Positions 55,391 to 64,000 of a stretch of 64,000 bases of DNA are shown piece after piece. The position numbers and the translations under genes are program-made. Source of the DNA: Pseudocitrobacter cyperus (GTDB lineage Bacteria > Pseudomonadota > Gammaproteobacteria > Enterobacterales > Enterobacteriaceae); the NCBI RefSeq assembly GCF_039889165.1, contig NZ_JAYMYY010000002.1, positions 434,001 to 498,000 on the forward strand, read 5' to 3'. Numbering within the stretch: the stretch's first letter is position 1; every line of letters starts with the position of its first letter. The notes beneath the pieces were generated by a model. That model worked only from the letters and a program-made list of their open reading frames with translations, was not told the origin of the DNA and searched no databases.

Positions 55391-55405
55391 TTTACTCTCC
55401 GTAAA

Positions 55406-56371
55406 TCATTCGCCTGAGCGGGGAACAACTACAACCGCTTCACGCTTACGCCACCGTCCCCAAAGACGATGACCAATGGCGGAATACATTGCGCCCGCAA
55501 CCACGACAAACGCACCGAGATAACCAATTAGGTTTAGCATCGGTCTGGCGAAGAAATCGGGCCAGGCCATTGATAATAAATCTGAAAATAACAGTGTAAA
55601 CAGTGGAGTGAGCGTCACAATCGCGCTCACCTGCGCCGCCTGCCAGCGAGCCATGGCTTCCGCCAGAGCGCCATAGCCAACCAGCGTATTCAACCCACAG
55701 AAAATAAGGCAGGCGAGCTGCCAATCACTGAGCTGATGGATAACCGCGGGCTTTGCCAGTGGCAGCAGCGCAACAGTACATAAAGTGTACAGCAAAAACA
55801 GGATCTGTTGTGACGCCAGGCGCCGCAATAACACCTTTTGCGCGACGCCGTAGCTCACCCAGACCATCGCCGCCCCGACCCCAAAGATAACGCCCCAGGT
55901 GTAATCGGTGAGACGTGTGAAAATCTCGACCAGACTGGTGTTGAAGAACATCACCAGCCCGCAGACCAGCATGATAGCGCCGATAATCTGCGTACCGCGC
56001 ATTTTCTCTTTGAGGATAAATACGCTGGCAACCATCATCCCGACTGGCGAGAGTTGCCCAATCACCTGCGAAGCGGTCGGACTGACATATTGCAGCGAGG
56101 AGCTGAAGAGAACAAAGTTCCCAAACAGACCGCCCGTGGCAATCGCCAGCAGCACCAGCCAACGCGGGTTACGGAAAATTCGCAGCGGCGGCAGCTTACG
56201 CTTCAACGTAAGAATGATACCGAGGCCCACACTGGCCATTAAAAAGCGATAGAAGACAACGGTAGGCGGTTCCATGACCTCCAGCACTTGCTTCATTGCA
56301 ATCGGCAAAGCACCCCAACATATCGCCGTGGTGAGCGCCAAAAGAATACCAATACCTGCCTGCTGCTTCAT
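55406..56371 (-). CDS. yhbE: EamA-family inner-membrane transporter YhbE
   Basis: Ten-helix drug/metabolite transporter of 321 residues with two EamA repeats (about 5-140 and 150-290; GVIFGVGAAMVWVSYGVAQKV starts the second). The substrate is unknown. The frame reaches 18 codons further upstream into the rpmA terminator, but homology begins at MKQQAGIGILLALTTAICWG. It sits 15 bases before obgE, in the ribosomal protein operon. Confidence 0.94.
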   Translation of the reverse strand: MKQQAGIGILLALTTAICWGALPIAMKQVLEVMEPPTVVFYRFLMASVGLGIILTLKRKLPPLRIFRNPRWLVLLAIATGGLFGNFVLFSSSLQYVSPTASQVIGQLSPVGMMVASVFILKEKMRGTQIIGAIMLVCGLVMFFNTSLVEIFTRLTDYTWGVIFGVGAAMVWVSYGVAQKVLLRRLASQQILFLLYTLCTVALLPLAKPAVIHQLSDWQLACLIFCGLNTLVGYGALAEAMARWQAAQVSAIVTLTPLFTLLFSDLLSMAWPDFFARPMLNLIGYLGAFVVVAGAMYSAIGHRLWGRWRKREAVVVVPRSGE

Positions 56372-56412
56372 ACCGGATTCCCTGTCTGGGGATTTTTCGG
56401 GCGTCGAATGTA

Positions 56413-56441
56413 AAAAGCCCCGCAACGAGTTGCGGGGCTTT
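56413..56441 (-). terminator. Terminator after rpmA
   Basis: AAAGCCCCGCAA-CTCG-TTGCGGGGCTTT with a minus-strand TTTTT end, 25 bases after the rpmA stop. Partial read-through would supply yhbE-obgE. Confidence 0.92.
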
Positions 56442-56466
56442 AATCCGTTACCGGACCACGAAAACC

Positions 56467-56724
56467 TTACTCAGCAACGATGCTGATATATTTACGGTTG
56501 TTCGGGCCTTTAACTTCGAATTTCACTTTACCGTCTGCTTTAGCAAACAGAGTGTGGTCACGACCGCAACCTACGTTGTTACCAGCGTGGAATTTGGTAC
56601 CACGCTGACGAACGATGATGCTGCCCGCCAGAACGGTTTCGCCACCGAAACGCTTAACGCCCAGGCGTTTAGCTTCTGAATCGCGACCGTTACGAGTTGA
56701 GCCGCCAGCCTTTTTATGTGCCAT
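56467..56724 (-). CDS. rpmA: 50S ribosomal protein L27
   Basis: 85 residues starting MAHKKAGGSTRNGRDS, whose N-terminus reaches the peptidyl-transferase centre. Conserved SIIVRQRGTKFHAGNNVG block. It follows rplU by 19 bases. Confidence 0.98.
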   Translation of the reverse strand: MAHKKAGGSTRNGRDSEAKRLGVKRFGGETVLAGSIIVRQRGTKFHAGNNVGCGRDHTLFAKADGKVKFEVKGPNNRKYISIVAE

Positions 56725-56743
56725 TTAAATCTCTCCTCAGGTC

Positions 56744-57055
56744 TTAGGCGCTGATGCCAGTAATTTTCACATCAGTGAACCACTGACGATGGCCCTGCTG
56801 CTTACGGTAGTGTTTACGACGACGAAACTTAACGATTTTAACTTTCTCGCCACGACCGTGAGCAACAACTTCAGCTTTGATTACGCCGCCATCAACGAAA
56901 GGAACGCCGATTTTGACTTCTTCACCGTTTGCGATCATCAGAACTTCAGCGAACTCAACAGATTCGCCAGTTGCGATGTCCAGCTTTTCCAGGCGAACGG
57001 TCTGACCTTCGCTTACTCGGTGTTGTTTACCACCACTTTGGAAAACCGCGTACAT
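56744..57055 (-). CDS. rplU: 50S ribosomal protein L21
   Basis: 103 residues, MYAVFQSGGKQHRVSEGQ start, FRRRKHYRKQQGHRQ near the C-terminus. Eight in-frame codons upstream are excluded because L21 proteins begin at MYAV. First gene of the operon, divergent from ispB. Confidence 0.98.
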   Translation of the reverse strand: MYAVFQSGGKQHRVSEGQTVRLEKLDIATGESVEFAEVLMIANGEEVKIGVPFVDGGVIKAEVVAHGRGEKVKIVKFRRRKHYRKQQGHRQWFTDVKITGISA

Positions 57056-57313
57056 ATAGAACTCCGCTTCCGCGCACATTAATCGTGTGATTCAGAGTGC
57101 GCTATAAATATTCACAATAGGGCGCGAATATTACGCAAAACGCGAGCCTTTGACAAGTGCTACCATCAATAGACGCAGAAAAAAAACACAACTTTCACGG
57201 TAACGTTTATCTGAGCCGTTTTTTCAGTACAATCAGTACCACAACTCTAACGTAAAACCTTCGTTATCCCCTGTGGATAAGTGGTAAACAGGACATTAAG
57301 CCCGGCTTTTGCG

Positions 57314-58285
57314 ATGAATCTACAACAAATCAATGAGTTAACCGCGCAGGATATGGCGGGTGTCAATGCAACGATTCTTGAACAGCTCAACTCAGACGTT
57401 CAGCTCATCAATCAGTTGGGTTATTACATCGTCAGCGGAGGTGGGAAACGCATCCGCCCAATGATCGCCGTTCTGGCTGCGCGCGCGGTTGGTTACGAGG
57501 GAAATGCTCACGTTACCATCGCCGCGCTGATTGAATTTATCCATACCGCTACGCTACTGCACGATGACGTCGTGGACGAGTCAGACATGCGTCGCGGTAA
57601 AGCGACCGCAAACGCCGCATTCGGTAACGCAGCCAGCGTGCTGGTTGGCGATTTCATCTACACTCGCGCTTTCCAGATGATGACCAGCCTCGGTTCGCTG
57701 AAAGTTCTGGAAGTGATGTCTGAAGCGGTGAACGTGATTGCTGAAGGGGAAGTCTTGCAGTTGATGAACGTCAACGACCCCGATATCACCGAAGAAAACT
57801 ACATGCGCGTGATTTACAGCAAAACGGCGCGCCTGTTTGAAGCCGCTTCCCAGTGCTCGGGACTACTCGCGAACTGTACGCCTGAACAGGAAAAAGGGCT
57901 GCAGGATTATGGGCGCTATCTTGGTACGGCTTTCCAGTTAATTGACGATTTACTGGATTACAGTGCCGATGGTGAGACATTGGGCAAAAACGTCGGAGAT
58001 GACCTCAACGAAGGTAAACCGACACTGCCGCTGCTGCATGCGATGCGGAACGGCACACCAGAGCAATCTGCGCTTATCCGTAGCGCTATTGAGCAAGGTA
58101 ACGGGCGTCACCTGCTCGAGCCCGTACTGGAAGCGATGGCGGCTTGTGGTTCACTTGAGTGGACGCGTCAGCGCGCTGAGGAAGAAGCGGATAAAGCTAT
58201 CGCCGCCCTCTCTCCGTTACCCGATTCTCAATGGCGTGAAGCGCTCATTGCCCTCGCCCACATCGCCGTCCAGCGCGATCGCTAA
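57314..58285 (+). CDS. ispB: Octaprenyl diphosphate synthase IspB
   Basis: Makes the C40 side chain of ubiquinone and menaquinone. 323 residues with both aspartate-rich motifs: Asp84-Asp85-x-x-Asp88 (LLHDDVVDESDMRRG) and Asp211-Asp212-x-x-Asp215 (LIDDLLDY), plus GGGKRIRP near residue 43. The 11 codons upstream are not conserved. Confidence 0.97.
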   Translation: MNLQQINELTAQDMAGVNATILEQLNSDVQLINQLGYYIVSGGGKRIRPMIAVLAARAVGYEGNAHVTIAALIEFIHTATLLHDDVVDESDMRRGKATANAAFGNAASVLVGDFIYTRAFQMMTSLGSLKVLEVMSEAVNVIAEGEVLQLMNVNDPDITEENYMRVIYSKTARLFEAASQCSGLLANCTPEQEKGLQDYGRYLGTAFQLIDDLLDYSADGETLGKNVGDDLNEGKPTLPLLHAMRNGTPEQSALIRSAIEQGNGRHLLEPVLEAMAACGSLEWTRQRAEEEADKAIAALSPLPDSQWREALIALAHIAVQRDR

Positions 58286-58336
58286 CCGCACTTCCCTCTC
58301 CCGTGTCATTCACGGGAGAGTTCCAATAAAATCCAG

Positions 58337-58369
58337 AAAACACCACTATAAACACCACTAAAAACACCA
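58337..58369. repeat. Three short direct repeats upstream of sfsB
   Basis: AAAACACCAC, AAACACCAC and AAAACACCA recur at about 12-base spacing (58337, 58350, 58361), roughly one helical turn apart. They lie between ispB and sfsB, 135-170 bases before sfsB. Meaning unknown. Confidence 0.6.
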
Positions 58370-58504
58370 TATAACGCCAGTAATTTGATGTTTTCTGAAT
58401 TACATGCGCACTACATGAACTTTTTAGAACTTATCTATAGAAAGCGCTATAGTACTCCCGTGTCTTTTCAACGAACAATTTAGCGTCTGAATCAGGGAGG
58501 AAAC

Positions 58505-58774
58505 ATGGAAAAGTTTATTGACTGGCACCCTGCGGATATCATCGCGGGTCTGCGCAAAAAAGGCACAACGATGGCGGCGGTGTCGCGCGAAAATGGTCTG
58601 AGTTCCTCTACGCTTGCCAACGTTCTGTCACGTCCGTGGCCGAAGGGTGAACTGATTATTGCGAACGCGCTGGGCACTCAACCCTGGGTCATCTGGCCAT
58701 CACGCTATCACGACCCGATCACGCATGAGTTTATTGATAAGACCCTGTCAATGCGTAAATCAAAGAAGAAGTAA
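58505..58774 (+). CDS. sfsB: Ner-like DNA-binding regulator SfsB (Nlp)
   Basis: An 89-residue helix-turn-helix protein related to the Mu Ner repressor: DWHPADIIAGLRKKGTTMAA then the recognition helix in GLSSSTLANVLSRPWPKGE (about 32-50). In E. coli, Nlp/SfsB positively affects maltose-gene expression in cya/crp mutants; its native targets are unclear. GGAGG precedes the ATG. It may be a domesticated phage regulator. Confidence 0.93.
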   Translation: MEKFIDWHPADIIAGLRKKGTTMAAVSRENGLSSSTLANVLSRPWPKGELIIANALGTQPWVIWPSRYHDPITHEFIDKTLSMRKSKKK

Positions 58775-58782
58775 AATCCGAT

Positions 58783-58809
58783 CGCCTCTCGCGCTGCGCG
58801 CAAGAGGCG
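58783..58809. terminator. Hairpin between sfsB and murA
   Basis: CGCCTCT ... AGAGGCG with an inner CGCG-CTG-CGCG stem between convergent genes. The T run is weak on both sides, with ATTTTAC after it on the minus strand. Confidence 0.55.
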
Positions 58810-58824
58810 TTGTCAGCAGAACGA

Positions 58825-60084
58825 TTACTCGCCCTTCACACGTTCGATATTCGCACCCAGCGCGCGCAGTTTGTCTTCAATGCGCTCGTAGCCACGGTCG
58901 ATGTGATAGATACGGTCAACAATGGTGGTACCTTCCGCGATGCAACCTGCCAGCACCAGGCTTGCAGACGCGCGCAGATCGGTCGCCATCACCTGAGCGC
59001 CAGAGAGTTTCTCGACGCCATGGCAAATCGCGGTATTGCTTTCGATTTCCGCGCGAGCGCCCATACGGATCAGTTCCGGAATGTGCATGAAACGGTTTTC
59101 GAAGATGGTTTCAGTGATCACACCCGTACCTTCCGCCAGCATATTCAGCAGGGTGAACTGCGCCTGCATATCGGTCGGGAAGCCCGGGTGCGGCGCGGTA
59201 CGCACGTTCACCGCTTTCGGGCGCTGGCCGTGCATATCGAGGCTTATCCAGTCGCTACCGACTTCAATTTCAGCCCCCGCTTCACGCAGTTTCGCCAGCA
59301 CCGCGTCCAGGGTTTCCGGACAAGCGTTACGGCAGATGATTTTACCGCGAGAGATCGCCGCAGCCACCAGGAAAGTACCGGTTTCGATACGGTCTGGCAG
59401 TACGCGGTAAACGCCGCCACCCAGACGTTTTACGCCTTCGATGGTGATGCGATCGGTGCCCTGGCCGCTGATTTTCGCGCCCAGCGCAACGAGGAAGTTT
59501 GCCGTATCGACAATTTCCGGCTCACGCGCGGCGTTTTCGATGATGGTGGTGCCTTCAGCAAGCGTCGCCGCCGACATGATGGTCACGGTGGCGCCAACGC
59601 TCACTTTATCCATCACGATGTGCGCGCCTTTCAGACGACCATCAACGGACGCCTTCACATAGCCTTCTTCCAGCTTGATGGTCGCACCGAGCTGTTCCAG
59701 GCCGGTAATGTGCAGGTCAACCGGACGTGCGCCGATAGTGCAGCCACCCGGCAGCGAAACCTGGCCCTGACCAAAACGCGCTACCAGAGGCCCAAGAGCC
59801 CAGATGGAAGCACGCATGGTTTTCACCAGTTCATACGGCGCACAGAAGATGTTCACGCCGCTGGCGTCGATGTGTACGGAACCATTGCGCTCAACTTTCG
59901 CGCCTAACTGGCTCAGCAGCTTCATCGACGTATCAACGTCTTTCAGTTTCGGGACGTTTTGAATCTCTACCGGCTCTTCCGCCAGCAGCGCGGCGAAGAG
60001 GATTGGCAATGCGGCATTTTTAGCGCCGGAAATAGACACTTCGCCCTGGAGCTTAGTCGGCCCCTGAACACGGAATTTATCCAT
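58825..60084 (-). CDS. murA: UDP-N-acetylglucosamine 1-carboxyvinyltransferase MurA
   Basis: First committed step of peptidoglycan synthesis (enolpyruvyl transfer), target of fosfomycin. 419 residues as in E. coli. Reactive Cys115 is present in PGGCTIGARPVDLH, so the enzyme is predicted fosfomycin-sensitive at this site; Lys22 lies in ISGAKNAALP. It is followed closely upstream by ibaG. Confidence 0.98.
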   Translation of the reverse strand: MDKFRVQGPTKLQGEVSISGAKNAALPILFAALLAEEPVEIQNVPKLKDVDTSMKLLSQLGAKVERNGSVHIDASGVNIFCAPYELVKTMRASIWALGPLVARFGQGQVSLPGGCTIGARPVDLHITGLEQLGATIKLEEGYVKASVDGRLKGAHIVMDKVSVGATVTIMSAATLAEGTTIIENAAREPEIVDTANFLVALGAKISGQGTDRITIEGVKRLGGGVYRVLPDRIETGTFLVAAAISRGKIICRNACPETLDAVLAKLREAGAEIEVGSDWISLDMHGQRPKAVNVRTAPHPGFPTDMQAQFTLLNMLAEGTGVITETIFENRFMHIPELIRMGARAEIESNTAICHGVEKLSGAQVMATDLRASASLVLAGCIAEGTTIVDRIYHIDRGYERIEDKLRALGANIERVKGE

Positions 60085-60149
60085 TATTCTGTTCTCTGTT
60101 AAAAGTCATACTCGCCATCGATTCACGCCTTTACAGGCGAATCCATGGC

Positions 60150-60404
60150 TCAAAATCCGTTAAGTTTACGGTCGCGCGCCCACTCTTGCGGGGTATACGC
60201 TTTGATTGACAGGGCATGGATGCGGTTGTCCGCAATATACTCCATCAGCGGGGCATAGATTGCTTGCTGCTTCTTGACCCGGCTCATGCCGTCAAACATC
60301 TCACCCACCGCGATAACCTGAAAGTGGCTGCCATCGCCCGAGACGATCGCTTCCTGAAGGGAGAGTGCATTCATCAGCACGGTCTGAATTTCATGATTTT
60401 CCAT
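60150..60404 (-). CDS. ibaG: BolA-family protein IbaG
   Basis: An 84-residue BolA-like protein (YrbA) that pairs with monothiol glutaredoxin around Fe-S clusters and is acid-induced in E. coli. Conserved VSGDGSHFQVIAVGEMFDG and the RVKKQQAIYAPL...IHALSIKAYTP core. Homology starts at MENHEIQ; 23 upstream codons are dropped. Confidence 0.95.
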   Translation of the reverse strand: MENHEIQTVLMNALSLQEAIVSGDGSHFQVIAVGEMFDGMSRVKKQQAIYAPLMEYIADNRIHALSIKAYTPQEWARDRKLNGF

Positions 60405-60477
60405 GGGTTCACATTTTATCTGATAGAGAAAACAGCCCAACATCTTAGAGGAAAGTGACGTTGGCTTAAACAAGCAA

Positions 60478-60508
60478 AAAGCCCTATCGTGCAGATTGAT
60501 AGGGCTTT
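60478..60508 (-). terminator. Terminator of the mla operon
   Basis: AAAGCCCTATC-N9-GATAGGGCTTT plus a minus-strand T run, 34 bases after the mlaB stop. Confidence 0.92.
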
Positions 60509-60542
60509 AGGAGTCATCAACAGTAGTAACGCACTGAAAGCA

Positions 60543-60833
60543 TTACGGGATCATATCTGCTGGCAGATTGTACAACCCGGCAAGAGTAGCGACATTTTCA
60601 CTCACCCCCTTAACGCTGGCTGTATTGCCCTGTCGGCGAATCAGATCGATGAAGTGGATCAGTAACGCCAGACCTGCGGTATCCACGCGGCTAAGCCCGC
60701 TGAGATCGATAACCGTCGCGCCCTGTGTGGCTTCGGCTCTGGCTTCCCACAGAGGCACCAGAAGATCCTGATCCAGTTCACCGTGCAGCGACAGGCTTTC
60801 CCCGTCGCGCGTCCAGCTCAACTGTTCCGTCAT
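60543..60833 (-). CDS. mlaB: Phospholipid ABC transporter STAS subunit MlaB
   Basis: Cytoplasmic STAS-domain protein of 96 residues that binds and stabilises the MlaF ATPase. VIDLSGLSRVDTAGLALLIH holds the conserved Thr of the STAS switch (near residue 51). Its ATG overlaps the mlaC stop (TAATG). Sequence differs from E. coli MlaB more than its neighbours do, mainly in the N-terminal half. Confidence 0.94.
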   Translation of the reverse strand: MTEQLSWTRDGESLSLHGELDQDLLVPLWEARAEATQGATVIDLSGLSRVDTAGLALLIHFIDLIRRQGNTASVKGVSENVATLAGLYNLPADMIP

Positions 60834-61468
60834 TATTTTTTCTGTTCCAGCGTAATAGGCTGGGTAGAGATCGATTTCAACTGCGCGGTCAGGCCATCAA
60901 TGCCTTTGGTGCGCAGGAGGTCGCTCCACTCGTTTTGCTTGGTGGTGATCATGCTCACCCCTTCCGCAATCATATCGTAAGCCTGCCAGTTACCCGTCTG
61001 GGTATTTTTACGCCACTGGAAGTCCAGGCGTACCGGCGGGCGGCCATTCGGATCGATGATAGTGACGCGGATAGGCACGATAGTCGCGTCGTTCAGCGGC
61101 TGTTCCGGCGCAATCTGGTAAGTCTGACCATGGTACATCGCCAGTGCCTGGCCGTAGGCCTGTTTCAGATACTCACGGAAAGCTGCAAAGTAGGCGTCAC
61201 GCTGTGCAGGCGTCGCATCTTTGTAATAGCGACCCAGCACCAGCGCGCCGGCGTATTTCACCTGAACATACGGCAGCAGTTCCTGGTCTACCACATCACG
61301 CAGGTAGTTCGGGTTAGCACGAATCTTCGGCTGTTCATTTTTCAGGCGATCAAAGGTTTTCTGCGCCGCTTCATTCATCAGTTTGTACGGGTTGGACTGA
61401 TCGGCCGCGGTGGCCGCCGTCAACGGCGCAATCATCAGCATAGCGACCATCAATAAGCGTTTAAACAT
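60833..61468 (-). CDS. mlaC: Periplasmic phospholipid-binding protein MlaC
   Basis: Shuttles phospholipids between the outer-membrane MlaA-porin complex and MlaFEDB. 211 residues with signal peptide MFKRLLMVAMLMIAPLTAATA and the MlaC/Tol2-type core (YVQVKYAGALVLGRYYKDAT, DWQ-like LDFQWRKN...YDMIAEGVSM). Confidence 0.97.
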   Translation of the reverse strand: MFKRLLMVAMLMIAPLTAATAADQSNPYKLMNEAAQKTFDRLKNEQPKIRANPNYLRDVVDQELLPYVQVKYAGALVLGRYYKDATPAQRDAYFAAFREYLKQAYGQALAMYHGQTYQIAPEQPLNDATIVPIRVTIIDPNGRPPVRLDFQWRKNTQTGNWQAYDMIAEGVSMITTKQNEWSDLLRTKGIDGLTAQLKSISTQPITLEQKK

Positions 61469-61486
61469 AGATTACTTCTCCTGAAA

Positions 61487-62041
61487 TTAATTCGTCGAGC
61501 CAGCAGCAGGCGTTGCAGCGTCAGTATGTCCTTCGCCAGATGCCTGCGCATCGCCTGAATTCTTATTGTCACTGCCTTTACTGTTGTAAAGGAACTGACC
61601 GATTAAGTCCTCAAGCACCATCGCGGACTTCGTGTCCTGGAGAGTGCTGCCATCTTTAAGGATAGACGTTCCCAGCTCAGGGTCTTCAAAACCGACGTTC
61701 AGCGCCAGATACTGCTCCCCCAGCAGGCCGGAGGTGCGAATAGCCAGCGAGCTGGTGTCCGGGATATGGTTGTAGCGTTCTTCAATATCCAGCGCCACAC
61801 GCGGCAGATAGGTTTTCGGGTCAAGGGTGATGTCCGCAACGCGCCCCACCACAACCCCGCCAATACGCACTGGCGAACGCACATTCAGACCGCCAATGTT
61901 ATCGAAGGTGGCGTAAATGCGGTACGTCGGCTCCGTGCGCAGCGAAGTAACATCCGCCGCTTTCAGGCAGATAAACAGCGCCGCCAGCATGGCCACCAGC
62001 AAAAAGATACCGACCCAGATTTCACTCTTTTTCGTTTGCAT
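61487..62041 (-). CDS. mlaD: MCE-domain protein MlaD
   Basis: Inner-membrane-anchored hexameric ring of the phospholipid transporter. 184 residues: one N-terminal helix (about 8-26), MCE domain (about 39-117, FDNIGGLNVRSPVRIGGVVVG) and a flexible hydrophilic tail rich in Gly/Ser/Asp. Four bases after mlaE. Confidence 0.97.
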   Translation of the reverse strand: MQTKKSEIWVGIFLLVAMLAALFICLKAADVTSLRTEPTYRIYATFDNIGGLNVRSPVRIGGVVVGRVADITLDPKTYLPRVALDIEERYNHIPDTSSLAIRTSGLLGEQYLALNVGFEDPELGTSILKDGSTLQDTKSAMVLEDLIGQFLYNSKGSDNKNSGDAQASGEGHTDAATPAAGSTN

Positions 62042-62045
62042 TCAC

Positions 62046-62828
62046 TCAATTCCCAAACATCAGTGCCGTCAGCACAAAGTCCAGCCCAAGCACCGCCAGC
62101 GACGAATGCACCACGGTGCGCGTTGTCGCCCGGCTGATCCCGGCAGAAGTAGGGATCGCATCGTAACCATTGAATAACGCAATCCATGTAATTGTAATGG
62201 CGAAGACCACGCTCTTGATCAGGCAGTTCACCAGATCCAGGCGGAAGTCCACCGCATTTTGCATCGCCGACCAGAAGAACCCGGCGTCGATGCCCTTCCA
62301 GTTTACGCCGACCAGCGACCCGCCCCAGACGCCGACGGCAACAAACATAATTGTCAGCAGCGGCAGCGAGATAACGCCCGCCCAGAAGCGCGGTGAAATA
62401 ACGCGGCGCAGAGGGTCGACGGCCATCATCTCCATGCTGGAGAGCTGTTCGGTGGCGCGCATCAGGCCGATTTCAGCCGTCAGAGCGGAACCCGCGCGGC
62501 CCGCAAACAGCAGCGCGGCAACCACCGGCCCCAGTTCACGCAGCAGCGACAGCGCCACCAGCATGCCCAGACTGGTCTCCGCACTGTAGGTGGTGAGCAC
62601 CAGATATCCCTGAAGCCCCAGCACCATGCCGATAAACACGCCGGACACGATGATAATAAGCATCGACAACACGCCGACGTTATAAAGCTGGCGCACCAGC
62701 AACGGCGCGTGCTTACGAAACTCCGGCTTGCCGACGATGGCATTGAATAACATTAACCCGGCGCGCCCGAATGTCGCGAGAGTCTTAATCCCACGATGGC
62801 CCAGCGCGGCCAGTGCATTTAACAGCAT
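62046..62828 (-). CDS. mlaE: Phospholipid ABC transporter permease MlaE
   Basis: Permease subunit of MlaFEDB, 260 residues with about five to six membrane helices; the MlaE-family blocks LYNVGVLSMLIIIVSGVFIG and ELGPVVAALLFAGRAGSALT are visible. Maintains outer-membrane lipid asymmetry with MlaA/MlaC. Confidence 0.97.
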   Translation of the reverse strand: MLLNALAALGHRGIKTLATFGRAGLMLFNAIVGKPEFRKHAPLLVRQLYNVGVLSMLIIIVSGVFIGMVLGLQGYLVLTTYSAETSLGMLVALSLLRELGPVVAALLFAGRAGSALTAEIGLMRATEQLSSMEMMAVDPLRRVISPRFWAGVISLPLLTIMFVAVGVWGGSLVGVNWKGIDAGFFWSAMQNAVDFRLDLVNCLIKSVVFAITITWIALFNGYDAIPTSAGISRATTRTVVHSSLAVLGLDFVLTALMFGN

Positions 62829-62835
62829 GAGTATG

Positions 62836-63648
62836 TTAGCTCCCTGTACCTAAGAGATCGCGGCGATAGTCGCCCGCAGGATAGCGGAACGGCACAGGCC
62901 CGTCGGCAATGCCGTCGAGGAACTGGCGTACCCGAGGATCGTCGTTCTCCTGCAACGCCGACGCACTTCCGTGCGCGACAATTTTTTTATCCGCCACGAT
63001 GTAGGCGTAGTCCGCGATACTCAGCACCTCAGGCACATCGTGCGAGACCACAACACAAGTGACACCCAGCGCGCTATTGAGTTCCGAAATCAGTTTCACC
63101 AGTACGCCCATGGTGATGGGATCCTGGCCGACAAAAGGTTCATCAAACATGATGAGATCGGGTTCAAGCGCAATGGCGCGCGCCAGCGCCGCACGCCTCG
63201 CCATCCCGCCGGAGAGTTCAGACGGCATCAGTTTTGCCGCCCCACGCAGGCCGACCGCTTCCAGTTTCATCATCACTGTGCTTTTCAGCAAAGCGGGAGG
63301 AAGCCGTGTGTGCTCGCGAATAGGATAGGCGACGTTATCAAAAACGTTCAGATCGGTGAACAGCGCACCGGACTGGAACAGCATGCTCATGCGTTTGCGA
63401 ACAGTATACAAACGCGAACGCGACATCTCCGGCACATTTTCGCCGTCAAACAGGATCTCGCCGCTGTCCGGTGGGATCTGCCCGCCAATCAGGCGCAACA
63501 GCGTGGTTTTGCCGATGCCCGACGGCCCCATGATGGCGGTAATTTTTCCGCGCGGCACCGAAAGCGAGATGTTGTCGAAGATGACACGGTTCCCGCGCGT
63601 GAAGCTCATTCCCCGGACATCAACAAGATTCGCTAAACTCTGGCTCAT
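62836..63648 (-). CDS. mlaF: Phospholipid ABC transporter ATPase MlaF
   Basis: Nucleotide-binding subunit, 270 residues: Walker A GPSGIGKTT (near residue 41), signature LSGGMARRAALARA, Walker B LIMFDEPFVGQDP, H-loop VVSHDVPEV. First gene of mlaFEDCB, divergent from yrbG over about 200 bases. Confidence 0.98.
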   Translation of the reverse strand: MSQSLANLVDVRGMSFTRGNRVIFDNISLSVPRGKITAIMGPSGIGKTTLLRLIGGQIPPDSGEILFDGENVPEMSRSRLYTVRKRMSMLFQSGALFTDLNVFDNVAYPIREHTRLPPALLKSTVMMKLEAVGLRGAAKLMPSELSGGMARRAALARAIALEPDLIMFDEPFVGQDPITMGVLVKLISELNSALGVTCVVVSHDVPEVLSIADYAYIVADKKIVAHGSASALQENDDPRVRQFLDGIADGPVPFRYPAGDYRRDLLGTGS

Positions 63649-63849
63649 ACGTTTACCTTTACCAGGACCTTAACAGGGTAGGCATGAAATGTTTCCCTGC
63701 CCTAAACCCGACATTCTTACAGAATCTGCTCCGCTTTGGTTAACGAAATCTGGCATTTGTTTTACTTTTACACCGCATAAAGTCAAAATTAGGAATTCGT
63801 TATCCCAGGCGTTATGGACTAGCGATTATACCTTAAGAAAGGATTTCAA

Positions 63850-64000
63850 ATGCTTTTAGCGACGGCTCTGTTCATAATTGGTTTACTTCTGGTGGTTTAC
63901 AGCGCCGACCGTCTGGTTTACTCCGCGTCAATACTGTGCCGCGCGGTGGGGATACCGCCGCTAATTATTGGTCTGACGGTGGTCAGCGTCGGCACATCGC
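63850..64000 (+). CDS. yrbG: Calcium/sodium antiporter-like protein YrbG, 5' end only
   Basis: Fifty codons are visible before the window ends. MLLATALFIIGLLLVVYSAD, then RLVYSASILCRAVGIPPLII and GLTVVSVGTS give the first helix and the alpha-1 repeat of a CaCA-family exchanger, matching E. coli YrbG. AAGGA lies six bases before the ATG. Confidence 0.93.
   Translation, partial: MLLATALFIIGLLLVVYSADRLVYSASILCRAVGIPPLIIGLTVVSVGTS

Noticed and set aside
54320..55417. 365-codon frame opposite obgE, and a similar one opposite murA (58810-59907)
   Set aside because: Both are complements of conserved genes, without homology or initiation signals.

Overview
The window is a stretch of enterobacterial chromosome (family Enterobacteriaceae). 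Almost every gene matches an E. coli K-12 protein over its full length and in the K-12 order of the rnpB-gar ... yrbG segment. The genus cannot be settled from the sequence alone. A complete galactitol (gat) operon between garD and rsmI, where K-12 has the aga/kba and fimbrial genes, points to a Salmonella/Citrobacter/Enterobacter-like lineage.

Layout. (1) 1-1.5 kb: cyuA (5' end only) and cyuP, cysteine catabolism and uptake, lying directly beside rnpB. (2) 1.8-8.5 kb: rnpB, then garK-garR-garL-garP on the minus strand with garD divergent. Together these import galactarate/glucarate and convert it to pyruvate and 2-phosphoglycerate. (3) 9-18.8 kb: the accessory part. It holds a solitary 1064-residue animal-type heme peroxidase fused to RTX repeats, then gatYZABCD and the repressor gene gatR. 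(4) 18.9-19.2 kb: a decayed Fic-family gene. (5) 19.2-31.4 kb: rsmI, lpoA, yraN, diaA, dolP, yraR, yhbO, yhbP, yhbQ, yhbS, ubiT/yhbT, ubiU, ubiV, yhbW and mtr. (6) 31.5-44 kb: the metY-rimP-nusA-infB-rbfA-truB-rpsO-pnp-nlpI-yrbN-deaD transcription/translation/RNA-decay supercluster, with internal terminators, the S15 leader and the RNase III-type pnp leader. (7) 44-50.8 kb: argG, tRNA-Leu(GAG), secG, glmM, folP, ftsH, rlmE. (8) 51.5-58.8 kb: yhbY, greA with its attenuated leader, dacB, obgE, yhbE, rpmA, rplU, ispB, sfsB. (9) 58.8-63.7 kb: murA, ibaG and the mlaFEDCB lipid-transport operon, then the start of yrbG.

Most of the window is conserved core: cell-envelope building, ribosome assembly, transcription elongation, RNA turnover, quinone synthesis and outer-membrane lipid asymmetry. 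I saw no CRISPR array, insertion sequence, integrase or prophage. The parts that deserve a second look are the lone RTX-peroxidase (secreted-enzyme architecture without a secretion locus here), the multiply deleted Fic relic behind rsmI, a 133-bp nested inverted repeat overlapping the yhbW translation start region, a 33-bp tandem repeat in the RGG tail of DeaD, and shared CTTTCG-type repeats before gatY and gatR.
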